Made by a program: the position numbers and the translations under genes. DNA of 45,334 nt, taken from the NCBI GenBank assembly GCA_905235295.1, contig CAJOLF010000002.1, positions 1 to 45,334 of the forward strand, written 5' to 3'. Of this stretch, positions 17,385 to 25,689 are shown in pieces. This DNA is from an uncultured Ruminococcus sp. Lineage in GTDB: Bacteria; Bacillota; Clostridia; Oscillospirales; Acutalibacteraceae. Within the stretch, counting starts at the first letter, position 1. Each line of letters begins with the position of its first letter. The notes beneath the pieces are model-generated. The model did no database searches. It had not been told where the DNA came from and worked only from the letters and a program-made list of their open reading frames with translations.

Positions 17385-18233
17385 TCAAGCAGATTTGTCT
17401 GCTTTTTGAACCTGCGACTTGGGAATACGGATTGTGTATTCAATAAAATTTTCTGTGTCTGTTTTAACGGATTCTGCGTCTATTCCCGACAGCCGCATTG
17501 TATCGATTGCTTTGTTAATGGAGTTCAGAAAAATTCTTAGGTCTTTTATCACCGCTTTGCTTCTTCCCCTGGGCTTTTCGGCTTTGGAGGTAGTGTGTGT
17601 ATATATGCCGACAAGTTCCTCGCTCTGAGAAACATTAAGGTTTTCCGATATAATTTTCGACAAAGCCTCCCGCCTTTGCTCCTCGTTATCAATCTTCAGG
17701 AGCGCCCGCGCGTGCCTTTCTGAAAGTCCCGCGCTTTCAATCCACTCCTGCTCCTCGTTGCTCAGCTTCAAAAGCCGTAGCTTATTCGCGATTGTGGATT
17801 GAGTTTTTCCGAGCTTGGCGGCTGCCTGCTCCTGAGTAAGGCCGTAGCGCCTGATTAGTCTTGAAATCCCGCGAGCCTCCTCGAAAATTCCGAGGTCGGC
17901 TCGCTGAAGATTTTCAAGAAGAGCATATACGGCAGATTCTTTGTCCGAGCATTTTACGATAATGCACGGAACCCTTTTCATCCCCGCCAGAATTGCCGCG
18001 CGCAGCCGTCTTTCTCCGGCGATTAGCTCAAACTCCGTTGAGCTTGCCTTTCTGACGGTCAGCGGCTGCAAAATTCCGTTTTCAGCTATTGAACGCGACA
18101 GAGCCGACAGCTCGTCCTCGTTAAACTGCTTGCGGGGTTGGGCTTTGTTCGGTCGAATTTTTATTATGGGTATATCTGAAATTATGTTTTCACTTTTCAC
18201 CAATAAATTCAACCGCATCACCCTTGTCAGCAT
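17385..18233 (-). CDS. noc: Nucleoid occlusion protein (ParB paralogue)
   Basis: The protein has 282 aa. It has the same fold as ParB: AGERRLRAAILAG, ENLQRADLG and a helix-turn-helix reading TQEQAAAKLGKTQSTIANKL. The Gln in KTQST and the Lys in IANK are the residues that distinguish Noc from ParB, and the gene sits between rsmG and parA as in Bacillus. Noc binds its own sites (NBS), spreads, and blocks FtsZ assembly over the chromosome. ATG 18233 has AGGG 8 nt upstream; ATG 18218 is a possible alternative. The N-terminus (MLTRVMRLNLLVK) could form a membrane-binding amphipathic helix as known for Noc, which is inference. Confidence 0.88.
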   Translation of the reverse strand: MLTRVMRLNLLVKSENIISDIPIIKIRPNKAQPRKQFNEDELSALSRSIAENGILQPLTVRKASSTEFELIAGERRLRAAILAGMKRVPCIIVKCSDKESAVYALLENLQRADLGIFEEARGISRLIRRYGLTQEQAAAKLGKTQSTIANKLRLLKLSNEEQEWIESAGLSERHARALLKIDNEEQRREALSKIISENLNVSQSEELVGIYTHTTSKAEKPRGRSKAVIKDLRIFLNSINKAIDTMRLSGIDAESVKTDTENFIEYTIRIPKSQVQKADKSA

Positions 18234-18357
18234 CAGGGGTTGTCCCTGTGCTATTATAATATCACATCAGGTGTGCGGTTTCTGTCGCTTTTGGTGTTAA
18301 ATTTTTAGAATGTTTTGGTTTTTTCAGCGGTAAACGGCTGATTTTTGTCGAATAATT

Positions 18358-19068
18358 CTAAAGCGGATTTGATTTTATTTTTCCGTTCGGTCTTGGGTAC
18401 TTATCCGGTGTGGGCTGATTCTTTTCTATCTCAATCAAGGTTCTGGCTCCGCAGCCTTGCGGAAGCTCAAACTTAAAAATGTTCTTTTTTTTGCCGCCGA
18501 GTACGGAAATTGCCCTTGACGCTTCTGCAAGCTCGTCCCCGGCTTCTCCCTTGAACGCAATGAAGTTTCCCGAAAGGCGAACGTAAGGCAGGCAGTATTC
18601 GCAAAGAACGTTCAGCCTTGCGACCGCCCTTGATACCGCGAAATCAAAGCACTCTCTGAAATCAATGCTCTGACCTCCCTCCTCTGCCCTCTTGTGAACA
18701 AGCTCGGCTTCAATTCCGAGCTCACCGAGCACAGCGTCAAGAAAATTAAGCCTTTTATTAAGGCTGTCAAGCAGGGTAAGCCTGATGTCTGGTCTGGCGA
18801 TTTTGAGTACAAGCCCGGGAAATCCCGCGCCTGTTCCAACGTCAATCACGCTCGCGCCGACGGGAATGTCAACAAAGCTTAAAACCGAGAGACTGTCCGC
18901 GAAGTGCTTGATTGCGACCTCGTTCGGCTCGGTGATTGCGGTGAGGTTCATTTTCTCGTTCCAGCTCACCAAAAGTCCGTAGTATTTTTCAAGCTGAGCA
19001 AGCTGTTCGCCGGATAATTCTATTTTAAATTCCTTAACTGCGGAACGAATACAATCCTTAATATCCAT
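18358..19068 (-). CDS. rsmG: 16S rRNA (guanine-527-N7) methyltransferase
   Basis: The protein has 236 aa. It methylates N7 of G527 in 16S rRNA using S-adenosylmethionine; loss gives low-level streptomycin resistance. The SAM-binding motif VIDVGTGAGFPGLVLKIARP is present near residues 63-82, followed by LLDSLNKRLNFLD, and SRAVARLNVLCEY in the middle. The C-terminal RPNGKIKSNPL is typical. It lies 6 nt downstream of mnmG in the conserved mnmE-mnmG-rsmG order. Confidence 0.97.
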   Translation of the reverse strand: MDIKDCIRSAVKEFKIELSGEQLAQLEKYYGLLVSWNEKMNLTAITEPNEVAIKHFADSLSVLSFVDIPVGASVIDVGTGAGFPGLVLKIARPDIRLTLLDSLNKRLNFLDAVLGELGIEAELVHKRAEEGGQSIDFRECFDFAVSRAVARLNVLCEYCLPYVRLSGNFIAFKGEAGDELAEASRAISVLGGKKKNIFKFELPQGCGARTLIEIEKNQPTPDKYPRPNGKIKSNPL

Positions 19069-19074
19069 ATTAAT

Positions 19075-20949
19075 TTATCCCTGATTATTTTTTGCTGCCA
19101 GCCAAATCAGCAATACGCTGATGTCTGCGGGTGAAATTCCCGAGATTCTTGAAGCCTGTCCAATGTTCAAGGGCTTGATTTTGTTCAGCTTTTCCTGCGC
19201 CTCAAGCCGTAGTCCGTTTAGGGTTGTGTAGTCAAAATCAGTCGGCAGAAGTTTGTTTTCAAGCTTTTTTACCTGCTCAACCTGCTTTAACTGCTTTTGA
19301 ATATAGCCTTCGTATTTAATTTCAATCTCTATCTGCTCAATCACATTTGAATCAAGGTTTGGGCAATTCGGATCAATCTGCTGTATTACGTCATAGCCTA
19401 TCTGCGGACGGCGAAGCAGATTAATCTCCTTAATTCCCGTTGTTACGGGTGATGTTTCACGTGAAACAAGCAATTCGTTCAGCTTGTCGCTCGGCGGAAC
19501 GGTTGTTTTTTCAAGGCGCTTAATCTCCTCTTTTTTCACGCGCTGTTTTTCAAGAAACCTTTGGTATCTTTCCTCGCCGATAAGCCCGAGCTCGTGTCCG
19601 ATTGGAGTTAATCTTTCGTCGGCGTTATCCTGCCTGAGCACCAGACGGTACTCGCTACGTGAGGTCATCATTCTGTAAGGCTCGTTGGCTCCCTTTGTTA
19701 CAAGGTCGTCAATCAGCGTGCCGATGTATGAGTTTGCGCGGGTAAGCACAAACGGCTCCTTGCCAAGCACCCTGTGAGCCGCGTTAACTCCCGCGACAAA
19801 GCCCTGTGCTGCCGCTTCCTCGTACCCTGAGCTGCCGTTGAACTGTCCCGCGCCAAACAAGCCCTTAAAGCTTTTGAACTCCAAGGTTGGGTTCATAGCT
19901 GTAGGGTCAACGCAGTCGTATTCTATCGCGTAAGCGGGTCGCATAATCACGCAGTTTTCCAAGCCCTTGATTGTTCTGTAAAATTGGAGTTGAACCTCCT
20001 CGGGCAGCGAGCTGCTCATACCCTGCAGGTACATTTCCTCTGTGCTCTCTCCGCACGGCTCAATAAAAAGCTGGTGACGCGGCTTGTCGCTAAAGCGCAT
20101 AATTTTGTCCTCAAGGCTGGGACAATAGCGCGGTCCGATGCCCTCAATCTTTCCCGAGTACATCGGCGAGCGGTGAATGTTATCCAAAATAATCTGCTTT
20201 GTTTTTTCGTTAGTCCAGCTTATGTGACAGTCCACCTTGTTTTCCCCGAGGCTTTCCGTCTCGTAAGAAAACGGCCGGGGCGGCTCGTCGCCCTTTTGAA
20301 CCTCAAGCTCCGAAAAATCTATTGAGCGTCTGAGCACGCGCGCCGGAGTTCCCGTTTTGAATCTCCTTAGTGGCAGTCCGAGCTCCTTTAGGCTTTTGCC
20401 GAGCTTTGTCGCAGGAAAAATTCCGTCCGGTCCGCTCTCGTAGCTCACCTCGCCGACGTAAATTCTGCCTCCGAGGTAGGTGCCTGTCGCGATAATAACG
20501 GTTTTGCACTTAAAAACCGCGAGCATTTGAGTTTTTAACTCATAGCCGCCGTCGGTGATTTTTATGTCCGTAATCTCTGCCTGGCGCAGTTCAAGATTTT
20601 CCTGCAGCTCAAGCTTGTGCTTCATTGTATCGGAATATTTGCGGCGGTCAATTTGCGCGCGCAGCGAATGTACCGCCGGACCTTTTCCGCGGTTGAGCAT
20701 TCGCGACTGCAAAAAACATTCGTCGGCGGTCTTGCCCATCTCTCCGCCGAGAGCGTCAACCTCGCGCACAAGGTGTCCCTTCGCAGTTCCTCCGATTGAC
20801 GGATTGCACGGACAGTTTCCGACAGCGTCCATATTGATTGTAAAAATTACGGTGTTGCAGCCGAGCCTTGCAGAAGCGAGAGCCGCTTCGATTCCCGCGT
20901 GTCCGGCGCCGATTACCGCAACATCATATTCACCTGCAAAATAATCCAT
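19075..20949 (-). CDS. mnmG: tRNA uridine-34 carboxymethylaminomethyl modification enzyme MnmG
   Basis: The protein has 624 aa, the usual length. With MnmE it installs the (carboxymethyl)aminomethyl group at U34 of certain tRNAs. The FAD-binding Rossmann motif VIGAGHAGIEAALASARLG is at 13-31; NCPCNPSIGGTAKGHLVREV is the family signature, and GLFGAGQFNGSSGYEEAAAQ marks the second FAD region. The C-terminal helical domain that binds MnmE and tRNA is complete. The coding sequence contains a perfect parS site at 19453-19468. Confidence 0.98.
   Translation of the reverse strand: MDYFAGEYDVAVIGAGHAGIEAALASARLGCNTVIFTINMDAVGNCPCNPSIGGTAKGHLVREVDALGGEMGKTADECFLQSRMLNRGKGPAVHSLRAQIDRRKYSDTMKHKLELQENLELRQAEITDIKITDGGYELKTQMLAVFKCKTVIIATGTYLGGRIYVGEVSYESGPDGIFPATKLGKSLKELGLPLRRFKTGTPARVLRRSIDFSELEVQKGDEPPRPFSYETESLGENKVDCHISWTNEKTKQIILDNIHRSPMYSGKIEGIGPRYCPSLEDKIMRFSDKPRHQLFIEPCGESTEEMYLQGMSSSLPEEVQLQFYRTIKGLENCVIMRPAYAIEYDCVDPTAMNPTLEFKSFKGLFGAGQFNGSSGYEEAAAQGFVAGVNAAHRVLGKEPFVLTRANSYIGTLIDDLVTKGANEPYRMMTSRSEYRLVLRQDNADERLTPIGHELGLIGEERYQRFLEKQRVKKEEIKRLEKTTVPPSDKLNELLVSRETSPVTTGIKEINLLRRPQIGYDVIQQIDPNCPNLDSNVIEQIEIEIKYEGYIQKQLKQVEQVKKLENKLLPTDFDYTTLNGLRLEAQEKLNKIKPLNIGQASRISGISPADISVLLIWLAAKNNQG
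19453..19468. promoter_or_regulatory. parS: parS site 2 (inside mnmG)
   Basis: TGTTTCACGTGAAACA, identical to parS site 1. In the protein it encodes the VSRET stretch of MnmG. parS sites inside genes of this cluster are known in other Firmicutes. Confidence 0.96.
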
Positions 20950-20964
20950 ATTAACATCCTTTGT

Positions 20965-22335
20965 TTATTTTCCCACGCAGAAGTTGTGGAAAACTCTGTC
21001 GAGCACCTCGTCGCTCGTTTTCTCCCCTGTCATTTCAAGAAGCTCCGAGATTGCGTCCTCAAGGGAAACCGTAACGGCGTCGTAGGTCATCCCCGCCAAA
21101 AGCGCGTTTTTTGCCTCCCTGACGGATTTAAGCGCGTTGCTTACGTTTGAGCGCTGGCGCTCATTTGACAAAATGCCCTCGCTCGGGTTGAGATTTTGCG
21201 TACCCGCGATTTTTTCTACCGCGGCTGCAATATCCTCTCTACCATCTCCGTTTGCCGCTGATACATATACTATATTGCATATTTTAGATTTTATTTTGTC
21301 TACTTCAAGCTTATTTTCCAAATCGGTTTTGTTGATTACCGCAATAGAAGGAAGCTGTTCCGCCTGCTCCAAAAGCTCAATATCGTCCTGATTAAGCTCT
21401 TGACTGTTGTCAAAAACCGCGATTAAAAGTCCGCACTGTTCAAGGCGCTTTTTCGCACGGTCAACGCCGATTTTCTCCACCGCGTCGTCGGTATTCCTGA
21501 GTCCCGCCGTATCGCTGAGGCGAAGAATTACGTCGCCTACCAAAACCGTATTTTCAACCACATCCCTGGTTGTTCCGGGAATGTCAGTGACAATGCTCTT
21601 TTCGCTGCCCGAAAGCAGGTTCATCAGCGTGCTTTTACCGACGTTCGGTCTGCCCGCGATAACCGTGTCTATTCCCTGCTTTACGGTTTGACCGGCATCA
21701 TAGGTCGCGAGCATATTTTCAAGCTCGGTTACGGCGCTGTCGCAGACGCTCAAAATCATACTGTCGTCGACCTCGGCAATATCCTCCTCGGGATAATCCG
21801 CCCACGCGGAAAGGTGAGCCGTCAGAGAAAGCAGGCTGTCCTTTACCGCGCCGATTCGTTTTCTAAGCGCGCCCTCTTTTACAAACATAGCCGTCCTCGC
21901 GGCGCCGCGGCTTTTTGCGGTAATAATATCAATAACCGCCTCTGCCTCGGTAAGATCTATTTTTCCGTTAAGAAAAGCCCGTTTTGTAAATTCTCCGGCG
22001 AGAGCAGGGGTTGCTCCCGCGTCGAGCACGGCGCGCAAGACCTGCTTGGTAATGTATATTCCGCCGTGGCAGGAAAGCTCCACAACGTTTTCACCCGTAT
22101 AGCTGTTAGGAGCCTTAAAAACAAGAGCTACCGCCTCGTCCAGTTCCTCGCCGTTATATATAATTTTTCCGAAAGCCGCGGTGTAGCCCTTCATATCAAC
22201 AAGCTTTTTTCCGTTGATATTCTTAAAAACCCTGTCGGCGATTACGGCGGAATCTTCTCCCGAAATTCGGATAACTCCTATTCCACCCTCGCCCTGGGCT
22301 GTGCTGATTGCGGCGATTGTTTTGTTATCGTTCAT
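20965..22335 (-). CDS. mnmE: tRNA modification GTPase MnmE
   Basis: The protein has 456 aa. It is the GTPase partner of MnmG. An N-terminal folate-binding dimerisation domain (about 1-120) precedes a helical domain interrupted by a G domain (about 215-375). The G domain shows G1 GRPNVGKST, the switch GTTRD, DTAGL and NKTD. The C-terminus ends in FCVGK, the conserved Cys-x-Gly-Lys tail. It is separated from jag by a terminator, so it begins a new transcript mnmE-mnmG-rsmG(-noc). No strong promoter was pinned down between 22336 and 22370. Confidence 0.98.
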   Translation of the reverse strand: MNDNKTIAAISTAQGEGGIGVIRISGEDSAVIADRVFKNINGKKLVDMKGYTAAFGKIIYNGEELDEAVALVFKAPNSYTGENVVELSCHGGIYITKQVLRAVLDAGATPALAGEFTKRAFLNGKIDLTEAEAVIDIITAKSRGAARTAMFVKEGALRKRIGAVKDSLLSLTAHLSAWADYPEEDIAEVDDSMILSVCDSAVTELENMLATYDAGQTVKQGIDTVIAGRPNVGKSTLMNLLSGSEKSIVTDIPGTTRDVVENTVLVGDVILRLSDTAGLRNTDDAVEKIGVDRAKKRLEQCGLLIAVFDNSQELNQDDIELLEQAEQLPSIAVINKTDLENKLEVDKIKSKICNIVYVSAANGDGREDIAAAVEKIAGTQNLNPSEGILSNERQRSNVSNALKSVREAKNALLAGMTYDAVTVSLEDAISELLEMTGEKTSDEVLDRVFHNFCVGK

Positions 22336-22360
22336 AATTAATCACAAATTGGCAATGCCT

Positions 22361-22390
22361 TAAAATAAAAGGGCGGATAAATCCGCCCAA
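22361..22390 (-). terminator. Terminator after jag
   Basis: On the minus strand GGGCGGA-TTTA-TCCGCCC followed by TTTTATTTTAA. It ends the rpmH-rnpA-yidD-yidC-jag transcript. Confidence 0.88.
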
Positions 22391-22394
22391 ATAA

Positions 22395-23180
22395 TTATTT
22401 ATCTATTCTTCCGTAAAGTCCGCCTGTCTCGCCGCCTTCATTGAGCGGTACTCTGTCGGGATTAACAGGCGCGCTTGTTTCGCGGTTTGAGTTGTAAGGT
22501 TTTCTTGAACCTCTGCGGTTGTTGTATCCGCCCTTACGGTTTCCTCTTGACTTAGGGTCGGGACCGATAACAACATGACGCGCGGCTCCCTCTCCCTCGC
22601 TCCAGGAGATTGCTCCGTTAACCTTTTGAACGGATGTGTGGATGATTCTTCTCTCGTAGGGATTCATAGGCTCAAGGCTGGTTTTTTTGCCGGTCTTGAT
22701 TGCCTTAAACGCGAGCTTTCTTCCGAGACTGTCAAGAGTCTTTTCCCTTTTCTCGCGGTAATTTCCGGTGTTGACCGTAACCTTGATATAAGGATCGTCG
22801 CCGTGATTGGCAACAAGGCTTGTAAGGTACTGCAAAGCGTCGAGAGTTTCGCCTCTTCTGCCGATTGCAAAGCCGACGTCCTCGCCCGAGAGATTGAACT
22901 CAACGGCACCTTCTTCGCTCTTTTTCTCAATTTCGATGTCCTTGAGCAACATTTTGTCAAGAACCTCTTTCAAAAAGTTTTCCGCCTTTTCCTCGGGGGT
23001 ATCCTTAATAACAATTCTAACCTTTGCGGGTGAGCCGCCGAAAAGCCCAAATTTTTTCTTTTCGGCTCTCTGAATAAGCTCAAACTCGACCTCGTCTGTT
23101 TCATCAAGACCAAGCTGCTTTTTTGCGTCGTTAAGCGCGTCAAGCTCTGTATCGCCGACGCCGATTATTTCTTTAAACAT
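22395..23180 (-). CDS. jag: Jag/KhpB RNA-binding protein
   Basis: The protein has 261 aa. It has a Jag N-terminal domain (about 1-55, with KKKFGLFGGSPAKV), a KH domain (about 85-165) with the GRRG loop in FAIGRRGETLDALQ, and an R3H domain (about 165-210, NPYERRIIHTSVQ). KhpB binds RNA with KhpA and affects cell elongation in streptococci. The last ~45 residues form a basic, glycine- and arginine-rich tail (RGNRKGG, NNRRGSRKPYN) that is longer than in Bacillus and may add RNA affinity. It follows yidC, its usual neighbour. Confidence 0.95.
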   Translation of the reverse strand: MFKEIIGVGDTELDALNDAKKQLGLDETDEVEFELIQRAEKKKFGLFGGSPAKVRIVIKDTPEEKAENFLKEVLDKMLLKDIEIEKKSEEGAVEFNLSGEDVGFAIGRRGETLDALQYLTSLVANHGDDPYIKVTVNTGNYREKREKTLDSLGRKLAFKAIKTGKKTSLEPMNPYERRIIHTSVQKVNGAISWSEGEGAARHVVIGPDPKSRGNRKGGYNNRRGSRKPYNSNRETSAPVNPDRVPLNEGGETGGLYGRIDK

Positions 23181-23222
23181 AAAAATCTTATCTCCTGTTT
23201 TTCTGCGATTCAGAATTGAAAA

Positions 23223-24233
23223 TTATTTTTTCTTCTTGTTTTTACTGTTCTTGTTTGATGATTTGTTAGTTGATTTTGCCGAAACCGGCACTTCATGGGG
23301 AGCGTAAACATAGGGAACCTTTGCCTCGTTTTCAAACATCAAAGCCACGTGTCTCGCCTCGTTTTTGGCGTTAATCTGAGTAGGTCCGAGAACCTTTGCG
23401 AGTATTACGGACTGAACCAAACTGAGCAACGCCGAAACAATCCAATAGAAAGCCATAGCCGCCGGAACGCTGAAGGCGATATAAGCCGAAAACAGCGGAA
23501 GACCGTAAAGAACAATCTTCATACATCCCTGCTGCTGGTTTATCTGAGTTTTGTTAACCTTCTGCATAATAAGCTGAGTGCCAATATTTGAAACAAAGCA
23601 CAGTATGGGGAACAGAAGGTACCATGACCAAAAGCCGTAGTCAGCCGGAACCGAAAGCAAATCCACGTTGCCGAAAATTTTGAAGCCGTTGGAGAATAAA
23701 TGGATTTTTTCAATATCGGTAGCATTAAAAAGTCCCTGAATGGCTTCTGTATTTGAGATATTCGGAAATACCTTCAAAAGCGCAATCTGCTGATAAGCGC
23801 CGGTTGAGTTTGAAATGTATCCCGGAATTTTCTGAACATAAGAAACAGCCTGATTTACGCTGTCCGCGTTGATGTGCAGAGTATTTGTAAGCGGATAAGC
23901 TACCGCGTAAAATACTCCGAAAAGAACAAGCATCGGGATGATTGTCGTAAGACATCCGCCCATTGGCTTAACTCCCTCTTTTTCGTAGAGCTTGTTCATC
24001 TCTTCCTGAAGAAGCTGGCGGTTATTGCCGTACTTTTCCTGAAGTTCCTTCTGCTTTTTTGCCAGCCTTGCGGTGCCTGCCATAGACTTTTGCTGCTTTA
24101 ACGAAAACGGAAACAGCAGAAGCTTGATTATGATTGTAAATACGATAATCGCAATGCCGAAATTTTGAAATACATAGAATGCCGCCCAAAGCAGATATCC
24201 GAGGAAGCTTCCGAGAAAACCGAAAATTTGCAT
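23223..24233 (-). CDS. yidC: Membrane protein insertase YidC
   Basis: The protein has 336 aa. It inserts membrane proteins, alone or with SecYEG. The family's five-helix core is present: a first helix near 20-40, a cytoplasmic coiled-coil loop (QKELQEKYGNNRQLLQEEMN), GGCLTTIIPMLVLFGVFYAV, and two C-terminal helices around FSAYIAFSVPAAMAFYWIVS. The tail is rich in Lys/Asn/Ser and should bind ribosomes. A charge-rich segment (about 115-190) forms the outer loop, somewhat long for a Gram-positive member. There is no lipobox at the N-terminus, unlike Bacillus SpoIIIJ. Confidence 0.96.
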   Translation of the reverse strand: MQIFGFLGSFLGYLLWAAFYVFQNFGIAIIVFTIIIKLLLFPFSLKQQKSMAGTARLAKKQKELQEKYGNNRQLLQEEMNKLYEKEGVKPMGGCLTTIIPMLVLFGVFYAVAYPLTNTLHINADSVNQAVSYVQKIPGYISNSTGAYQQIALLKVFPNISNTEAIQGLFNATDIEKIHLFSNGFKIFGNVDLLSVPADYGFWSWYLLFPILCFVSNIGTQLIMQKVNKTQINQQQGCMKIVLYGLPLFSAYIAFSVPAAMAFYWIVSALLSLVQSVILAKVLGPTQINAKNEARHVALMFENEAKVPYVYAPHEVPVSAKSTNKSSNKNSKNKKKK

Positions 24234-24252
24234 ACTTTACCTCTAACTTAAT

Positions 24253-24483
24253 TTATCTTAACTTTTTCTTTTTTTCGGGAACAGGGTCGTACCCTCCCTT
24301 TGCGAACGGGTTACAGCGCAAAATCCGCCAAACAGTCAGCGCGCTGCCCTTTAGCGCTCCAAAACGCTCGATTGCCTCCAGTCCGTACTGCGAACACGTT
24401 GGTGTGTAAATACAGTGAGGTTTGGTATAAGGAGAAATTGCGGACTGATATAACCTTATTAAAGACATTAAAATTTTTTTCAT
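24253..24483 (-). CDS. yidD: Membrane protein insertion efficiency factor YidD
   Basis: The protein has 76 aa. It has an N-terminal amphipathic helix ([14 protein letters not shown]) and the hallmark [19 protein letters not shown], then [17 protein letters not shown]. The three conserved cysteines are present. It assists YidC-dependent insertion. It lies between rnpA (2 nt gap) and yidC (19 nt gap) in the conserved order. Confidence 0.96.
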   Translation of the reverse strand: MKKILMSLIRLYQSAISPYTKPHCIYTPTCSQYGLEAIERFGALKGSALTVWRILRCNPFAKGGYDPVPEKKKKLR

Positions 24484-24485
24484 TT

Positions 24486-24827
24486 TTATATACCTTTAAT
24501 AACACCCGCGGATTCAAGGTGCTTTTTCATCGCCTTTAACACAACCCGGGATTTTACAAACGGTGTTTTTCCTCTTGCTACAAAAATAATGTCATAGCCC
24601 GGACTGAGCAGGGGATAAAGCTGATAATATGAGGCTCTGATAACTCTTCTGGCTCTTGTGCGTTTTACCGCGTTGCCTATTTTTTTACCAGTGGTAATTC
24701 CGTATCTTACATTACCCGACCTGTTTTTTATTACGTAGGTCACAAGTACCGGACTGACAAACGACTTGCCCTTGCGGTAAATCCGAGAAAAGTCCTTGTT
24801 TTCCTTGACCGTAACATACTTGCTCAT
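24486..24827 (-). CDS. rnpA: Ribonuclease P protein component
   Basis: The protein has 113 aa from [13 protein letters not shown] (24827), chosen because GAGG is well spaced before it; the frame stays open 13 codons further. The RNR motif region [19 protein letters not shown] is diagnostic. It binds the RNase P RNA and pre-tRNA leader. The catalytic RNA gene (rnpB) was not found in the window. Confidence 0.96.
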   Translation of the reverse strand: MSKYVTVKENKDFSRIYRKGKSFVSPVLVTYVIKNRSGNVRYGITTGKKIGNAVKRTRARRVIRASYYQLYPLLSPGYDIIFVARGKTPFVKSRVVLKAMKKHLESAGVIKGI

Positions 24828-24885
24828 AATAATACCTCGGCAGGATAAATTAAAGAAAGACCACATTTAAAAGTGGCCATTTCTC

Positions 24886-25020
24886 TTAGTAAGACAACCT
24901 TTTTCTGCCTTTAGCTCTTCTTCTTGCCAAAACTTTTCTGCCGTTGGATGTAGACATTCTCTTTCTAAAGCCGTGCTCTTTTTTTCTGTGAAGCTTTTTA
25001 GGCTGATATGTTCTTAACAT
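24886..25020 (-). CDS. rpmH: 50S ribosomal protein L34
   Basis: A 44-codon gene that is easy to miss because of its size. The product begins [20 protein letters not shown] and ends [10 protein letters not shown], a full-length, highly basic L34. AAGGGAGG lies 8 nt before the ATG. It heads the rpmH-rnpA-yidD-yidC-jag operon and marks the left border of the origin region. Confidence 0.97.
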   Translation of the reverse strand: MLRTYQPKKLHRKKEHGFRKRMSTSNGRKVLARRRAKGRKRLSY

Positions 25021-25061
25021 TGTCAAAATCCTCCCTTCAAATTATAACCTTGCAATATAGC

Positions 25062-25090
25062 ATTATAGCTTATTTTATCGAATCCGTCAA
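25062..25090 (-). promoter_or_regulatory. Promoter of the rpmH operon
   Basis: On the minus strand TTGACG (25090-25085), 17 nt, perfect TATAAT (25067-25062). The leader is about 35 nt. Confidence 0.88.
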
Positions 25091-25298
25091 GTTTTTTTTA
25101 ATAGTCTTAAAACACCACAAAATGTAGTTGTCTAACTTCTGAAACAATCAAATTGTTGTGGTTGATTACCGTTTTTTCCGAAAATTTTTTATCTTAAATC
25201 TGTCAATATAAAATTTTTATCGCTTTTAAACTGAAAAATTGAGCTTTTTACACAGTTTTTTTCTCTGCCCCTTTTACATTTAAATATATATAAAATAC
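25091..25298. other. AT-rich rpmH-dnaA spacer, possible first origin subregion
   Basis: Very AT-rich DNA without a gene. Two sequences match the DnaA box (TTATNCACA) at 7 of 9 positions: TGTGGTTGA at 25157-25165 (reverse orientation) and TTTTACACA at 25246-25254. In Bacillus the incA/B box clusters sit upstream of dnaA. The boxes here are weak, so this role is tentative. Confidence 0.4.
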
Positions 25299-25327
25299 TT
25301 GCAATTTAAGTGTGCTTGGAGTATAAT
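25299..25327 (+). promoter_or_regulatory. dnaA promoter
   Basis: TTGCAA (25299-25304), 17-nt spacer, perfect TATAAT (25322-25327). Transcription would start near 25334, which leaves an unusually long leader of about 355 nt. Confidence 0.75.
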
Positions 25328-25495
25328 AATATAGATTAAATTATTATTGTGGGTTCATTTGCGATATTATAATTTTTTATATTACAACTTACTTAAAATT
25401 ATATTATTTTATCATACGTTTTTTAGGTTATTGATTAAAAATATGAAACTGTACATCGGGCAAAATCACCTACCCTCAATAATGAAAATTACTAA

Positions 25496-25689
25496 GGCAA
25501 TACCGCATAATTCAGGTGCGCGTATTGCGAAGTAAGATTTTTCGTCAGAGTGTACAAATAAATTTAGGTAATACTGACGTATTGCCGAGATTTTTTGGAC
25601 AGTCTGACGGAATAATATTCAAGCAAGGCGTGCGCCGCGAATTGTGCGGAATTGCCCTAAATTGCCCGAATGAGGAAGTGGAGGAGAAA
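25496..25689 (+). promoter_or_regulatory. Structured 5' leader of dnaA
   Basis: Hairpin A pairs GCAATAC (25497-25503) with GTATTGC (25522-25528), with an inner CGCA/TGCG extension. Hairpin B pairs GGTAATAC (25567-25574) with GTATTGCC (25579-25586) around TGAC. The 5' arm of A, GGCAATAC, is also perfectly complementary to the 3' arm of B, so the two layouts exclude each other. A third hairpin, CCGC/GCGG, is at about 25635-25650, and AATTGCCC is repeated just before the ribosome binding site. Confidence 0.45.

Noticed and set aside
18813-18826. A Noc-binding site in rsmG (CCCGGGAAAT)
   Set aside because: Only 10 of 14 positions fit ATTTCCCGGGAAAT and one half-site is missing.
25516-25689. An N-terminal extension of DnaA from GTG 25516
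   Set aside because: The 58 extra residues do not resemble DnaA, DnaA domain I begins at 25690 with a strong ribosome binding site, and the stretch is rich in RNA hairpins.
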